Source of the DNA: Rheinheimera sp. D18
GTDB taxonomy: Bacteria; Pseudomonadota; Gammaproteobacteria; Enterobacterales; Alteromonadaceae
DNA: 64,000 nucleotides
Direction: 5' to 3'
NCBI RefSeq assembly: GCF_004345025.1
Contig: NZ_CP037745.1
Location: 1,240,001 to 1,304,000, forward strand
Shown one piece after another: positions 26,256 to 36,499 of this stretch. The notes under the pieces are model-generated. The model was not told the DNA's origin. It did not search any database and saw only the letters and a list, made by a program, of their open reading frames with translations. Numbering within the stretch: the stretch's first letter is position 1; each line of letters begins with the position of its first letter. The position numbers and the translations under genes were made by a program.

Positions 26256-27416
26256 TTAAAGTTCCTGCGTCGCAAGCAGGGTAGCATTAACGGTACTGCC
26301 TTCAGCCATGCGAGTTAAAACCCTTGCTGGACCAATAATTACTGTTTGTTGCAGGTTTAAACCAGATAAAATTTGTTGCGCTGTGTCTGTTGCCATACCC
26401 AGCTCAACTTCGCGTTTTATAGCTTTGTTATTTTCAACAAGCCAGACAAAGGCTTTATTTCCTTGATGTTGAATGGCGGCTATCGGTATTTGTAAGCTGT
26501 TTTCTTGCTGTTTCAGTACTAGTTCAGCGCGGCAGCTCATACCAGAGAACAGCGCTAGCTCTTCAGGCTGCAACAGTACTTTTACTCTAAACGATAAACT
26601 TTGATTTTGCGTCATGGCACGCGCTGAAGTGGCTATTTGAATTACTTCACCGTGAATAGCTTGGCGTGGGTAAGCCGCGGCAAATACTTTAGCTTGCTGG
26701 CCTATGTATATATTCGCTATATCCGCCTCGTCTACCCGCAGCTCGGCTAAAATAGCGCTGGGATCAGCTAAGGTCATTAAAGCTGAACCGATAATATTAG
26801 TTGTACCTGCAATAACCGTTTCGCCAGCTTTAATATCAACACTGGCTAATAACCCCGAAATAGGTGCGCGGTAAATTGTTTTACGTAAGCTATCCTCAAC
26901 CATGGTAAGGGTTGCCTGACTTTGTCTTAAAGCCGCCTGTGCTGATGAAACATTAATATGAGCAATATCAACCTGACTTTGCAAGCTATCAATAACATCT
27001 TGTTGTATTAAACCAACGGTAAATAGCTTTTTTTGTTGTGTTAACTGACGCTGGATATCTACTAGTAAAGCATTAGCTCGCTGCACATCAATTTCTTGAG
27101 TTTTAACTAGCGCTTGCACTCTTTCTACATCTGCCGCAAATGCGGTCGGGTCAAGTCGCATTAAAACTTGGCCCGCTTCAACTGTGTCGCCTTCTTCTAC
27201 TAAAACTTCAATAATCCGGCCTGTTACTTCTGTACGGATTTGAATTTGAGTATTAAATTCTAGATTGCCAGAGGCCAAAATAGTATCGGCTAAAGTGCCT
27301 TGAGTGACTTCAGCAGTGTTGACATCAAGTTGCTGATGCCGTTGGTGATACTGACTTATGCTTACCAAACCAATTAGCAACACGATAATAATGGCGGCAA
27401 TCCAGAATTTTTTCAT
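26256..27416 (-). CDS. MacA-like periplasmic adaptor (membrane fusion) protein
   Basis: A 386-residue HlyD/RND-type adaptor. An N-terminal membrane anchor (about 4-22) leads to the lipoyl half-motif (VTGRIIEVLVEEGDTVEAGQ), an alpha-helical hairpin of about 90 residues, the second lipoyl half (IYRAPISGLLASVDIKAGE), a beta-barrel and a membrane-proximal domain. In an exporter it would link the MacB-type complex to an outer-membrane TolC; no tolC gene is in this window. It sits between yip1 (15 bases upstream) and the ATPase. Confidence 0.9.
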   Translation of the reverse strand: MKKFWIAAIIIVLLIGLVSISQYHQRHQQLDVNTAEVTQGTLADTILASGNLEFNTQIQIRTEVTGRIIEVLVEEGDTVEAGQVLMRLDPTAFAADVERVQALVKTQEIDVQRANALLVDIQRQLTQQKKLFTVGLIQQDVIDSLQSQVDIAHINVSSAQAALRQSQATLTMVEDSLRKTIYRAPISGLLASVDIKAGETVIAGTTNIIGSALMTLADPSAILAELRVDEADIANIYIGQQAKVFAAAYPRQAIHGEVIQIATSARAMTQNQSLSFRVKVLLQPEELALFSGMSCRAELVLKQQENSLQIPIAAIQHQGNKAFVWLVENNKAIKREVELGMATDTAQQILSGLNLQQTVIIGPARVLTRMAEGSTVNATLLATQEL

Positions 27417-27431
27417 ATAACTAGTACCGAA

Positions 27432-28124
27432 TTAAATAAATAGTGCCCAAATACCAAAGATAACCACTAGCGGTAGCGCGGCTAGTAAAATAGCTTTGCT
27501 GGTTGAATAGCCGCTCCAACTTTTTAGTCCTACAGCGACTAAGCCTGTCGACCATATGTAAATGAGGTTGAAGCTTTCAGTGAATGAAAACCAAGCGTCT
27601 TGTGGGCTAAAATTAAATACCAGTTGGTTTAACGATAGATAGTTAGCTGAGTTAATTGGCATGTCAGGGGTATTACTTAGCAGTATTAATACTAATAACC
27701 CGACGATATTTATTAAACTGGGCATACTGACCCATACCGACATAGCATACCAACTGCCATAAGATCTTTTATGGCCAGGGTTACCAACCAGCATAATATA
27801 AACCGCTTGAATTGCGAGCATAATAGGTAGGTAAATTAAAGTTAACAAAGAAAAATATTTTGACTTATCAGCCATTTGCCCCATAACCGCGCGCGTGTTC
27901 TCAATTTCTGCCGGGGTTAATGTATGGGCAACCGCGAGCATTTGTTGTTCGACTATCCAGCTTGGGCTCATCCCTGCAAAAAACACATACATGACCACGG
28001 CAGACGTTATTAACAATAATAAAAAAGGCACAATGCTCCAGCCTTTTTTGTCTTGTAATGTATCAAACAAACTTTTCGGGTCGACATAAATGTCTATTAA
28101 ACCCTGTGCAATACTTTTGCTCAT
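27432..28124 (-). CDS. YIP1 family membrane protein
   Basis: A 230-residue integral membrane protein of the bacterial Yip1 family. About five hydrophobic segments are visible (near 30-52, 95-118, 128-155, 175-195 and 205-228), with an N-terminal amphipathic stretch. AAAGGA precedes the ATG. It is first gene of the apparent yip1-macA-macB operon, suggesting a role in assembly or membrane placement of the exporter, but the molecular function of bacterial Yip1 proteins is not established. Confidence 0.8.
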   Translation of the reverse strand: MSKSIAQGLIDIYVDPKSLFDTLQDKKGWSIVPFLLLLITSAVVMYVFFAGMSPSWIVEQQMLAVAHTLTPAEIENTRAVMGQMADKSKYFSLLTLIYLPIMLAIQAVYIMLVGNPGHKRSYGSWYAMSVWVSMPSLINIVGLLVLILLSNTPDMPINSANYLSLNQLVFNFSPQDAWFSFTESFNLIYIWSTGLVAVGLKSWSGYSTSKAILLAALPLVVIFGIWALFI

Positions 28125-28220
28125 GATGTTTCCTTTAGTGATGAGTATGTTGTTAAAGTATCATGCAAGGTGGAAGAGAAATAATGATTTTTTGTAACAA
28201 AATATAATAAAAGACGTGTT

Positions 28221-28469
28221 TTATTCAGTTAGAGGGCTATCTTGCCCAATATATTGAAAGCGGGGGAGCAGCTCGCCAGCAATGTCTACGTTTTCAGTAA
28301 ACATAGCTAATGGTCTGGCCCATAGGCCAAAATCGCCATATAAAGCGCGGTAAATAACTAGCCATTCTTCGGTTTCGCTATGTCGTGCACAACCAATAAC
28401 CTGATAATAATAGCCTTTATAATGCTGATAATAACCCGTTTGTAGTGGGGCGTTAATGTTGTTGCTCAT
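28221..28469 (-). CDS. DUF1653 domain protein
   Basis: An 82-residue protein fitting the DUF1653 family: the [21 protein letters not shown] segment (shortened from the full motif), then [24 protein letters not shown]. This small SH3-like beta fold is of unknown function and widespread in proteobacteria. I chose the ATG at 28469, which overlaps the end of yqgF by 17 bases; a start at 28481 is possible. Overlap indicates co-transcription with the yqgE-yqgF pair. Confidence 0.82.
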   Translation of the reverse strand: MSNNINAPLQTGYYQHYKGYYYQVIGCARHSETEEWLVIYRALYGDFGLWARPLAMFTENVDIAGELLPRFQYIGQDSPLTE

Positions 28470-28869
28470 ACCAGCTCTCAAAAATTATTTTTGCGGAAAA
28501 ACTATCAACTTTATCTTTGCTTAAGTTTTTAAAGCCGCCTGCGGCAAATAACTGACTACGTGCTTCGGCGGTGGTTAAACGCTCGTCTTTTAATTCAACC
28601 GGTAAGCCAAACCGGCCATGTAAGCGGTTAGCAAACTTGCGGGTGCGTGCGGTAAAATCTTGTTCTGTGCCGTCCATATTCAGTGGTAAACCCACTAATA
28701 ATAGCTGTGGTTGCCATTCTTTAATCAGCTTTTCTAGTTGTAGCCAGTCTGGTGTGCCATCTTGGGCTTTAAGCGCGCTAAGCAGCGACGCGGTGCCAGT
28801 AAGCTCCTGGCCAACCGCGACGCCAATGCTTTTGGTGCCGTAATCAAAAGTTAATACTGTGCGATTCAT
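28453..28869 (-). CDS. yqgF: YqgF, pre-16S rRNA nuclease / RuvX-like
   Basis: A 138-residue RNase H-fold protein, YqgF/RuvX, needed for 5' maturation of 16S rRNA and also proposed as a Holliday-junction resolvase. The first strand carries the catalytic aspartate ([13 protein letters not shown]); the [12 protein letters not shown] segment and the late acidic DERLTTAEA and [13 protein letters not shown] segments complete the site. Its ATG overlaps the yqgE stop (TAATG), the usual coupling of this pair. Confidence 0.94.
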   Translation of the reverse strand: MNRTVLTFDYGTKSIGVAVGQELTGTASLLSALKAQDGTPDWLQLEKLIKEWQPQLLLVGLPLNMDGTEQDFTARTRKFANRLHGRFGLPVELKDERLTTAEARSQLFAAGGFKNLSKDKVDSFSAKIIFESWYEQQH

Positions 28870-29426
28870 TAGGCGTGTCCGGCCTCGCTAGTTAATTGCC
28901 ACGTTTTAATGCCAAAAGTAGCGGTGGCTGATTGCCATTTTTCAGCGTGGGTTAAATCAAATATAATACTGTTATCAGCAGGGATAACTAGCCATGAGTT
29001 ATCGGCAATTTCTTGTTCTAGTTGGCCAGCAGTCCAGCCGGCATAACCTAGTGCTAATATAAACTTTTCTGGTGCGTGTTCAGTGGTTAAATCAAACAAA
29101 ATGTCTTTGGAAGTGGTAACCATTAGCTCGTTATTTAAATGCATGCTACTGCTGTAGCCTTCTTTTGCAGTGTGTAAAACAAACCCACGGTCGTGCTGCA
29201 CTGGGCCGCCGGCGCAAACGTGCGCGGTAGCGGCAGGGCTGTCGGTGTTAAATTCTATTTGTAATTGTTTAAGCAAATCTGCCACTCTTACATCTAGCGG
29301 ATGGTTAATAACTATACCCATCGCGCCTTCGTCGTTGTGTTCGCAAACATAGGTAACACTGCGTTTAAACATCGGATCGTCTAGTGCGGGCATAGCAATT
29401 AAAAAATGATTTTGAAAACTCTGCAT
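28869..29426 (-). CDS. yqgE: YqgE/AlgH family protein
   Basis: A 185-residue UPF0301 (YqgE/AlgH) protein. Family features are the N-terminal [13 protein letters not shown]-like stretch (here [15 protein letters not shown]), [11 protein letters not shown]-like strand, GGPV and the late [15 protein letters not shown] motif. Function is not settled; AlgH was reported to affect alginate regulation in Pseudomonas. Located 24 bases after gshB and coupled to yqgF, as in many gammaproteobacteria. Confidence 0.94.
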   Translation of the reverse strand: MQSFQNHFLIAMPALDDPMFKRSVTYVCEHNDEGAMGIVINHPLDVRVADLLKQLQIEFNTDSPAATAHVCAGGPVQHDRGFVLHTAKEGYSSSMHLNNELMVTTSKDILFDLTTEHAPEKFILALGYAGWTAGQLEQEIADNSWLVIPADNSIIFDLTHAEKWQSATATFGIKTWQLTSEAGHA

Positions 29427-29450
29427 AGTGACCTCGCTACAACTGGGTTG

Positions 29451-30413
29451 TCACTGGCTAGCTGCCAGCAGCTGTTCAATTTCGTCAAATAACATAGCAG
29501 TAATACTGATTGGAAACGCCGCTTCAATTTCGCGGATACAGGTGGGGCTGGTAACATTAATCTCGGTAAGCTTATCACCAATTACATCTAAACCAACAAA
29601 AATTAACCCTTTTGCCTTAAGTGTTGGGCCAATAGCATTGGCAATAGCCCAGTCTGACTCTGATAATGGCCGAGCTTCGCCGCGACCACCCGCCGCCAAA
29701 TTGCCTCGGGTTTCGCCGCTGGCAGGAATGCGTGCTAATGAGTATGGCACGGGTTTGCCATTTACTACTAAAATTCGTTTATCACCGTCAGTAATTGCTG
29801 AAATATAACGCTGCGCCATCGCATAACGCGTGCCGTGCTCAGTTAGGGTTTCTAAAATTACACTAACGTTAGCATCACTGGGTTTTAAGCGAAAAATTGA
29901 TGCACCGCCCATGCCGTCTAGTGGCTTTAAAATTACGTCTTGCTCAGCTTGGTAAAACGCCTTTAGGCGCGCTATATCGCTGGTAACTAGTGTTTTTGGC
30001 GTAAACTGATTAAACCAACTGGTATAAAGTTTTTCATTCGCATCGCGCAGGCTTTGCGGTTTATTCACAATTAATGCCCCCGCGTCTTCTGCCCGTTCCA
30101 AAATGTAGGTGGCGTAAAGAAACTCAGTATCAAACGGTGGGTCTTTACGCATTAAAATAACGTTTAGTTCGCCAAGCGCGATATCTTGTTGGCTGCCAAA
30201 TTGGTACCAGTCATCTTTATTTTGCGCAACGTTGAGTAATTTAGTGCTGGCACGGGCTTCGCCTTCTAGCAAGTAAAGGTCTGCCATTTCCATATAGTGA
30301 ATTTCATAGCCGCGTTGCTGGGCTTGCAATAACATGGCAAAACTGGAGTCTTTAGTAATATTAATGGCGCTAATTGGGTCCATTACGATACCCAGTTTTA
30401 TGGTTTTGCTCAT
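29451..30413 (-). CDS. gshB: Glutathione synthetase
   Basis: A 320-residue ATP-grasp enzyme that joins gamma-glutamylcysteine and glycine to form glutathione. Typical segments are the N-terminal GIVMDPISAINITKDSSFAM, MRKDPPFDTEFLYATY, the ATP-grasp loop KPLDGMGGASIFR, and the C-terminal GLDVIGDKLTEINVTSPT. Length equals that of the E. coli enzyme within a few residues. Lies 11 bases after rsmE on the same strand. Confidence 0.96.
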   Translation of the reverse strand: MSKTIKLGIVMDPISAINITKDSSFAMLLQAQQRGYEIHYMEMADLYLLEGEARASTKLLNVAQNKDDWYQFGSQQDIALGELNVILMRKDPPFDTEFLYATYILERAEDAGALIVNKPQSLRDANEKLYTSWFNQFTPKTLVTSDIARLKAFYQAEQDVILKPLDGMGGASIFRLKPSDANVSVILETLTEHGTRYAMAQRYISAITDGDKRILVVNGKPVPYSLARIPASGETRGNLAAGGRGEARPLSESDWAIANAIGPTLKAKGLIFVGLDVIGDKLTEINVTSPTCIREIEAAFPISITAMLFDEIEQLLAASQ

Positions 30414-30424
30414 GCTGTTAATCC

Positions 30425-31153
30425 TTATGCTAAATCACCAAATTGTAACTGCAGTGCGCTAATAGCGGTTAATGCTGCGGTTTCAGTACGTAATACGCGT
30501 GGGCCTAGTTGTATGCCGATAAAGCCAGCGTCGCTGGTTTGGCTCATTTCGGCATCAGTAAAACCACCCTCTGGGCCAATAACCAAGCGAATTCCAGTGC
30601 TGGGCGCTAGGGTCTTAATGGTGTCTTTTGCCCACGGATGCAAGGTTAGTTTTAATTCTTTTGTTTGCTGGGCCAACCACTGCGTTAGATTAATAGCAGG
30701 GTGCACCTTAGGCACAATACTTCGGCCACTTTGTTCACAAGCGCTAATCGCGATTTTTTGCCATTGCTCAGTGCGTTTCGCTAAGCGTTCAGTATCTAGC
30801 TTTACACCACAGCGCTCGGTAAATAGCGGCGTTATTTCTGTTACACCCAGCTCAACCGCTTTTTGAATGGCGAAATCCATGCGATCACCGCGAGAAATGC
30901 CTTGGCCTAAATGAATGCTTAGCGGTGACTCTACAGTGTTAGGTTGCTGCTCTGAGGCAATAACGCTAACCCGCTTTTTATCGCTACTACTGATCACGGC
31001 CGCATAGTTAAAACCGTCACCATTAAACAGGGTAATGGCGCTGCCGACCGGCATACGTAATACGCGGCCAACATGGTTTGCTGCATCGTCATCAAGATTA
31101 AATTCACTGTTTAGTGAAATGGCACTGCTATGAAAAATACGAGGAATACGCAT
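30425..31153 (-). CDS. rsmE: 16S rRNA (uracil-1498-N3)-methyltransferase RsmE
   Basis: A 242-residue SPOUT enzyme that makes m3U1498 in 16S rRNA. The N-terminal PUA-like region holds HVGRVLRMPVGSAITLFNGDG, and the SAM knot has LVIGPEGGFTDAE and LGPRVLRTETAA. First gene of the rsmE-gshB-yqgE-yqgF-DUF1653 run, with 11 to 25-base gaps or overlaps, so a single transcript is likely. Confidence 0.95.
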   Translation of the reverse strand: MRIPRIFHSSAISLNSEFNLDDDAANHVGRVLRMPVGSAITLFNGDGFNYAAVISSSDKKRVSVIASEQQPNTVESPLSIHLGQGISRGDRMDFAIQKAVELGVTEITPLFTERCGVKLDTERLAKRTEQWQKIAISACEQSGRSIVPKVHPAINLTQWLAQQTKELKLTLHPWAKDTIKTLAPSTGIRLVIGPEGGFTDAEMSQTSDAGFIGIQLGPRVLRTETAALTAISALQLQFGDLA

Positions 31154-31212
31154 AGAAATTACACTATTGAAAATATGTTGGAATGTTAACAGGCAAAACT
31201 GTTTGGTGGTAG

Positions 31213-31248
31213 AAAAACTAACCCTGCAACAGCAGGGTTAGTTTTTTT
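31213..31248 (-). terminator. Terminator after abgT
   Basis: A 15-base perfect inverted repeat (31213-31227 with 31232-31246, loop AACA), GC-rich in its core and ending in T-runs on both strands. It lies between the stop of the AbgT gene and the start of rsmE and separates the two minus-strand transcripts. Confidence 0.85.
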
Positions 31249-31270
31249 AGATAGCGTATATAAATATAGT

Positions 31271-32845
31271 TTAACCGGCTGCAGGGTAGGTGTAACTTGC
31301 ACCTACGCCAAGTGGTAAATCTAACGCCCAAAAGCCAAGTAAGAACGTCGTCCAGAGTAATAACATCGCAATAGAAAATGGCAGCATTAATGCGATAAGT
31401 GTGCCTATACCGGTCGACTTAACGTATTTTTGGCAAAACACCACTATTAACGGAAAATACGGCATTAACGGCGTAATAATATTGGTTGATGAGTCACCAA
31501 CGCGGTATGCTGCCTGAGTTAAGTCGGGTGATACACCAAGCTCCATTAACATAGGTACCATAACTGCACCAATTAATGCCCATTTAGCTGATGCTGAGCC
31601 GACTAGTAGATTAATAAAGCCAGATAAAAATACGATGCCTACTAAGGTTACTCCCATAGGAAAAGCCATGTGTTGTAACCAGTTCGCGCCTTTAATGGCG
31701 ATTAGTGCACCAAGATTACTTTGGCCAAACGCATAAATAAACTGGGCACAGAAAAACGCCATAACGATGTAGTAACCCATGCCGCTCATGGCTTTGGTCA
31801 TGCCTTTAATAATATCGCGATGATTTTTAGCGTTGCCAGAAACGTAGCCATACACTACACCCGGAATTAAAAAGAACACAAAGATAATGCCAACAATAGA
31901 TTGCATTAACGGCGCCGAAGAGTGAGTGAGTTCACCATTTAGCGGAGAGCGCCATGCTGAAGTTTCTGGCACTGCTGAAACCATAAGTAACACGCCGCTT
32001 AATATCATAGCAAAAGTGGCCCAGCGTAAACCTTTACGCTCATGGGGTTTTAATGCGTCCATTTTCGGTAGTTCAGCCGGATCACCATCGATAGGCGTGT
32101 TATTTAACCGCGGTTCAATAAATTTATCGGTAAGTACCCAACCAATAATAATAATAAGAAAGGTCGATGCCGTAGTGAAAACATAGTTATTCAGTGGGTT
32201 AATAACCAGTTCAGCGGCGGCTGGATCGGCTGATAATCGAGCCGAAGCTTGAGTTAAACCGGCTAGCAGCGGATCTAGGCTTGAAGGCACGAAAAAAGTA
32301 GCAGAAAACCCACCTGATACGCCTGCAAATGCCGCGGCAATACCTGCTAACGGATGACGCCCCGCGGCATAAAAAATAACGGCACCAAGGGGAATAACTA
32401 ATACATAACCGGCATCTACTGCAACATGACTTAACACACCAACGCCAATTAATACCGGCGTTAATAACATTTTTGGTGTAACCGATAAAATAGAGCGTAA
32501 ACCGGCATTAATATAACCAGTGTACTCGGCAACACCTAAACCTAACATGGCAACTAGTACCACACCTAGCGGTGGAAAGCTAACAAAGGTAGCAACCATC
32601 TTAGCCATAAAGGTGGTAAGCGACGTGGGTTCTAATAGATTATTAATTACAATGGCTTCGCCGGTACGAGGGTCTACTTCAGCGAATGTCACCCCTGATA
32701 ATAACCAAGAGCCAAGCCAAACGATAATCATCAGTAGCGCAAACAGCACTGCCGGATCGGGTAACTTATTGCCTACTACCTCAATGGCATTAAGTGCCCG
32801 GTTAAGCCAGCTGCTTTTAGCTGCAGTGGCGGTTTGTTGGTTCAT
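31271..32845 (-). CDS. AbgT family transporter
   Basis: A 524-residue membrane transporter of the AbgT family. Members import p-aminobenzoyl-glutamate (E. coli AbgT) or export sulfonamides and folate-like compounds (MtrF, YdaH). About eleven hydrophobic segments are visible, with the family loops KLPDPAVLFAL near the N-terminus, HVAVDAGYVLVIPLGA, SATFFVPSSLDPLL and FINLLVGSASAKWAL near the C-terminus. ATG 32845 is chosen because AAGGAAGGAA lies just upstream; a longer frame from 32899 is out of keeping with the family. It has its own terminator and no abgA/abgB hydrolase genes beside it, so the substrate is open. Confidence 0.9.
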   Translation of the reverse strand: MNQQTATAAKSSWLNRALNAIEVVGNKLPDPAVLFALLMIIVWLGSWLLSGVTFAEVDPRTGEAIVINNLLEPTSLTTFMAKMVATFVSFPPLGVVLVAMLGLGVAEYTGYINAGLRSILSVTPKMLLTPVLIGVGVLSHVAVDAGYVLVIPLGAVIFYAAGRHPLAGIAAAFAGVSGGFSATFFVPSSLDPLLAGLTQASARLSADPAAAELVINPLNNYVFTTASTFLIIIIGWVLTDKFIEPRLNNTPIDGDPAELPKMDALKPHERKGLRWATFAMILSGVLLMVSAVPETSAWRSPLNGELTHSSAPLMQSIVGIIFVFFLIPGVVYGYVSGNAKNHRDIIKGMTKAMSGMGYYIVMAFFCAQFIYAFGQSNLGALIAIKGANWLQHMAFPMGVTLVGIVFLSGFINLLVGSASAKWALIGAVMVPMLMELGVSPDLTQAAYRVGDSSTNIITPLMPYFPLIVVFCQKYVKSTGIGTLIALMLPFSIAMLLLWTTFLLGFWALDLPLGVGASYTYPAAG

Positions 32846-32948
32846 ACTGGTTCCTTCCTTTCTTATTGTTTTGTATTTTAAGCGCCGCCTATCATACACA
32901 AAATAAACCGGATGATAAGTGGCGAAAGGGCAAGTGATAGTTATAAAA

Positions 32949-32969
32949 AAGGAGAGCTAGACTCTCCTT
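32949..32969 (-). terminator. Terminator after metK
   Basis: AAGGAGAG and CTCTCCTT pair around five bases; on the minus strand the stem runs into a T6 tract, 18 bases past the metK stop. Confidence 0.85.
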
Positions 32970-32986
32970 GTTAAACCTAATTAAGG

Positions 32987-34135
32987 TTATTTGGCATACT
33001 GGCGCAGTAGTTCAGCTTTATCGGTTTGCTCCCATGGGAACTCATCACGGCCAAAATGGCCATAAGCCGCAGTTGGCAAATAAATAGGCCGTTCTAGCTG
33101 TAACATTTCAATTAGGCCATAAGGGCGTAAGTCGAAATGTTCGCGTATCAGCTTTATTAGCTGCTCTTCACTTAACTTGCTGGTGCCAAAAGTTTCAATG
33201 CTAATAGAGGTTGGCTCTGCTACACCAATAGCATAAGACACTTGTAGCTCACAGCGCTCAGCAAGGCCCGCAGCAACAATGTTTTTTGCCACGTAACGTG
33301 CCGCATAAGCAGCTGAGCGGTCAACTTTTGATGGATCTTTACCCGAAAAGGCACCACCACCATGACGCGCCATACCACCATAGGTATCGACAATAATTTT
33401 ACGACCGGTTAAACCGCAGTCGCCCATTGGCCCACCAATAACAAAACGGCCAGTTGGGTTAATAAAATACTTGGTATTCGCCGTTAACCATTCAGCAGGT
33501 AATACTGGCTTAATAATGGTTTCCATTACCGCTTCGCGTAAATCTTTAGTATTAATGCTGTCACAGTGCTGAGTTGATAACACCACGGCATCTATACCTA
33601 CTGGCTTACCATCTTCGTAAATAAAACTTAATTGTGATTTAGCATCTGGGCGCAACCAAGGTAAGGAGCCGTCTTTGCGCACTTTGGCTTGTTGTTGCAT
33701 TAAGCGGTGTGCGTAGGTAATAGGTGCTGGCATTAGTACGTCAGTTTCGTTACTGGCATAACCAAACATTAAGCCTTGGTCACCGGCGCCTTGCTCTCTT
33801 GGATCTGTACGATCAACACCTTGATTAATATCAGGCGATTGTTTACCAATGGCATTTAGTACGGCACAAGAGCCTGCATCAAAACCCATTTCTGAATTGG
33901 TATAGCCAATTTCACGAACGGTTTTACGGGTTAATTCTTCAATATCAACCCAAGCGGTAGTCGTGATTTCACCGCCAACTAATACCATACCGGTTTTTAC
34001 ATAGGTTTCGCATGCAACACGTGCTTTGGGATCTTGCTCTAGGATTGCATCCAATACGGCGTCGGAAATCTGATCAGCAATTTTATCCGGATGCCCTTCA
34101 GATACTGATTCAGAAGTAAAAATGTGTTGTGCCAT
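32987..34135 (-). CDS. metK: S-adenosylmethionine synthetase
   Basis: A 382-residue enzyme making SAM from methionine and ATP. Signatures: [14 protein letters not shown] near the N-terminus, the [12 protein letters not shown] hexapeptide region, and [19 protein letters not shown]. Full length compared with E. coli MetK (384). Transcribed alone with its own terminator, divergent from tkt across a 329-base gap that holds a candidate promoter. Confidence 0.97.
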   Translation of the reverse strand: MAQHIFTSESVSEGHPDKIADQISDAVLDAILEQDPKARVACETYVKTGMVLVGGEITTTAWVDIEELTRKTVREIGYTNSEMGFDAGSCAVLNAIGKQSPDINQGVDRTDPREQGAGDQGLMFGYASNETDVLMPAPITYAHRLMQQQAKVRKDGSLPWLRPDAKSQLSFIYEDGKPVGIDAVVLSTQHCDSINTKDLREAVMETIIKPVLPAEWLTANTKYFINPTGRFVIGGPMGDCGLTGRKIIVDTYGGMARHGGGAFSGKDPSKVDRSAAYAARYVAKNIVAAGLAERCELQVSYAIGVAEPTSISIETFGTSKLSEEQLIKLIREHFDLRPYGLIEMLQLERPIYLPTAAYGHFGRDEFPWEQTDKAELLRQYAK

Positions 34136-34464
34136 AGGTTGTATTCCAAAATAAAGTTAATACAGTTAGCCCAAATACGGCATTAAGCGTAAACATTAGG
34201 CCAAAAATAGGCGGCTATTTTAGATAAAGTACTAATACTTTGCCAGACAAATCTGCCGCCCAGACGTCTTTAATGCTATTTTAGGTTGGTTTATACGTTA
34301 TGTTCTGCGCTTGGATCTATAAAGCGTAATTTTATCCGTTGAATTAGATTTAAATTTGCCATATCGCGGGTGCTCTGGGAAAATGGCGCCCATATCGCTT
34401 TAATCTTTCAGCTTAATAATAAATAGCTTCGTTAAATTGAAGCCGTGCAATATCAGGAGTGAAC
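34136..34464. other. Divergent metK/tkt control region
   Basis: A 329-base AT-rich gap between divergent metK and tkt. It holds a candidate metK promoter and the 8-base palindrome AGACGTCT (34262-34269). On the right, AGGAG (34455-34459) is the tkt ribosome site. I see no clear tkt promoter and no riboswitch-like structure. Confidence 0.5.
34222..34269 (-). promoter_or_regulatory. Candidate metK promoter with MetJ-box-like palindrome
   Basis: On the minus strand TTGTCT (34250-34245) and TTATCT (34227-34222) lie 17 bases apart and would start a transcript with a ~80-base leader. Just upstream, 34262-34269 is exactly the met-box octamer AGACGTCT. A tandem second box in 8-base register is not convincing, so MetJ control is only a possibility. 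Confidence 0.4.
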
Positions 34465-36462
34465 ATGCCATCTCGTAAACAACTCGCTAATGCAATTCGT
34501 GCTTTAAGCATGGATGCAGTGCAAAAAGCTAAATCAGGCCATCCAGGCGCCCCTATGGGTATGGCTGATATAGCCGAAGTATTATGGCGTGATTTTCTTC
34601 AGCACAATCCACAAGATCCGCAGTGGCCAAACCGTGACCGGTTTATCTTATCTAATGGTCATGGTTCCATGTTGCTATATTCGCTACTGCATTTAACCGG
34701 TTATGATTTAAGCATTGAAGATTTAAAACAGTTTCGGCAGTTACATTCAAAAACGCCTGGCCACCCAGAATATGGTTATGCGCCTGGGGTAGAAACCACT
34801 ACGGGTCCTTTAGGGCAGGGCATTACCAATGCGGTGGGCATGGCGCTGGCAGAAAAAGCGTTGGCAGCACAATTTAATCAGCCTGGTTATGACATTGTTG
34901 ATCATTATACCTATACCTTTTTAGGCGATGGCTGCCTAATGGAAGGCATTTCGCATGAAGCCTGTTCGTTAGCTGGTACCCTAGGTTTAGGTAAGCTAAT
35001 TGCGTTTTGGGATGACAACGGCATTTCAATTGACGGTCAAGTAGAAGGTTGGTTTACCGACAATACCCCTAAACGGTTTGAGGCCTACGGCTGGCAGGTA
35101 ATTAGTAATGTTGATGGCCATGACGCTGCCGCGGTTGAAGCGGCAATTAAACAAGCTAAAGCACAAAGCGATAAGCCAACACTAATATGTTGTCGCACTG
35201 TTATTGGTTATGGCTCGCCCAATAAAGGCGGTAGTCAAGATTGTCATGGTGCACCGCTAGGTGATGCTGAAATTGCTGCTACTCGCGAATTTTTACAATG
35301 GCCATATGCCCCCTTTGAAATTCCAGCAGATATTTATGCCGACTGGGATGCCAAAGATAAGGGCGCTAAAGCACAGCAAAACTGGCAGCAATTGTTTGCC
35401 CGTTATAGCGCTGCATTTCCGGCACAAGCCGCCGAATTTAGTCGGCGTATCGCTGGGCAGTTGCCTGCCAACTGGGCAGAACAATCTAATGCCTACATTA
35501 AAAAGCTACAAGCTAACCCTGCGAATATTGCTAGCCGTAAAGCATCACAAAATGCATTAAATGCGTTTGGCTCTTTACTACCTGAATTTATGGGTGGCTC
35601 TGCCGACTTAGCTGGTTCTAACCTGACTATATGGGATGGTAGTAAGGCGGTTACCGCGAAAGATGCCAGCGGCAACTATATTTATTATGGCGTGCGTGAA
35701 TTTGGTATGTCGGCAATGATGAATGGTATTGCTTTGCACGGTGGCTTTATACCCTACGGCGCAACCTTTCTCATGTTTATGGAATACGCACGTAATGCAG
35801 TACGCATGGCCGCGTTAATGAAGCAACGTGTCATTTTTGTGTATACGCATGATTCTATTGGTTTAGGCGAAGATGGCCCAACTCACCAACCGGTTGAACA
35901 ATTAGCCGCCCTGCGCGCCACTCCTAACTTAATTAACTGGCGCCCTTGTGATCAAGTGGAATCTGCTATTGCTTGGCAAGCGGCCATTGAGCGCGCTGAT
36001 GGGCCAACTACACTGATTTTCTCTAGACAGAATTTAGTGCAACAAGCACGTAACGCTGAGCAATTAGCTAACGTAAAACGTGGCGGTTATATTTTACGTG
36101 ACTGTGTCGGTACGCCTGAGTTAATTATTATTGCTACTGGTTCAGAGGTCGAACTGGCGATGCAAGCGGCTACGCAGTTAACTGAGCAAGGTAAAGCTGT
36201 GCGCGTTGTGTCTATGCCATCAACTGATACCTTTGACCTGCAAGATGCCGCTTATCGCGAAGCCGTGTTGCCAGCGGCAGTAACCAAGCGTATTGCAGTA
36301 GAAGCTTGCATAGTTGATAGCTGGTACAAGTACGTAGGCTTAAACGGTAAAATTATTGGTATGACCAGTTTTGGTGAGTCGGCGCCAGCCGAGCAGTTAT
36401 TTGCCTATTTTGGTATCACTACTGAAAAAGTGCTTGAAGCCGCGCAGCAATTGCTGGCGTAA
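34465..36462 (+). CDS. tkt: Transketolase
   Basis: A 665-residue thiamine diphosphate enzyme of the pentose phosphate pathway. It has the [14 protein letters not shown]-terminal motif, [15 protein letters not shown], the ThDP/Mg motif [13 protein letters not shown] through DDN, and [17 protein letters not shown] in the pyrimidine domain. ATG 34465 is chosen, five bases after AGGAG; a GTG at 34459 overlaps that site. First of the conserved tkt-epd-pgk-fbaA run, but a terminator-like hairpin separates it from epd. Confidence 0.96.
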   Translation: MPSRKQLANAIRALSMDAVQKAKSGHPGAPMGMADIAEVLWRDFLQHNPQDPQWPNRDRFILSNGHGSMLLYSLLHLTGYDLSIEDLKQFRQLHSKTPGHPEYGYAPGVETTTGPLGQGITNAVGMALAEKALAAQFNQPGYDIVDHYTYTFLGDGCLMEGISHEACSLAGTLGLGKLIAFWDDNGISIDGQVEGWFTDNTPKRFEAYGWQVISNVDGHDAAAVEAAIKQAKAQSDKPTLICCRTVIGYGSPNKGGSQDCHGAPLGDAEIAATREFLQWPYAPFEIPADIYADWDAKDKGAKAQQNWQQLFARYSAAFPAQAAEFSRRIAGQLPANWAEQSNAYIKKLQANPANIASRKASQNALNAFGSLLPEFMGGSADLAGSNLTIWDGSKAVTAKDASGNYIYYGVREFGMSAMMNGIALHGGFIPYGATFLMFMEYARNAVRMAALMKQRVIFVYTHDSIGLGEDGPTHQPVEQLAALRATPNLINWRPCDQVESAIAWQAAIERADGPTTLIFSRQNLVQQARNAEQLANVKRGGYILRDCVGTPELIIIATGSEVELAMQAATQLTEQGKAVRVVSMPSTDTFDLQDAAYREAVLPAAVTKRIAVEACIVDSWYKYVGLNGKIIGMTSFGESAPAEQLFAYFGITTEKVLEAAQQLLA

Positions 36463-36472
36463 TAATTAACCT

Positions 36473-36499
36473 AATGGGATCAGTGTTGATCCCATTTTT
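36473..36499 (+). terminator. Terminator-like hairpin between tkt and epd
   Basis: AATGGGATCA (36473-36482) and TGATCCCATT (36487-36496) form a 10-base stem with a GTGT loop, followed by TTTC. It ends 12 bases before the epd ATG, so it may end or attenuate the tkt transcript. Confidence 0.75.
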
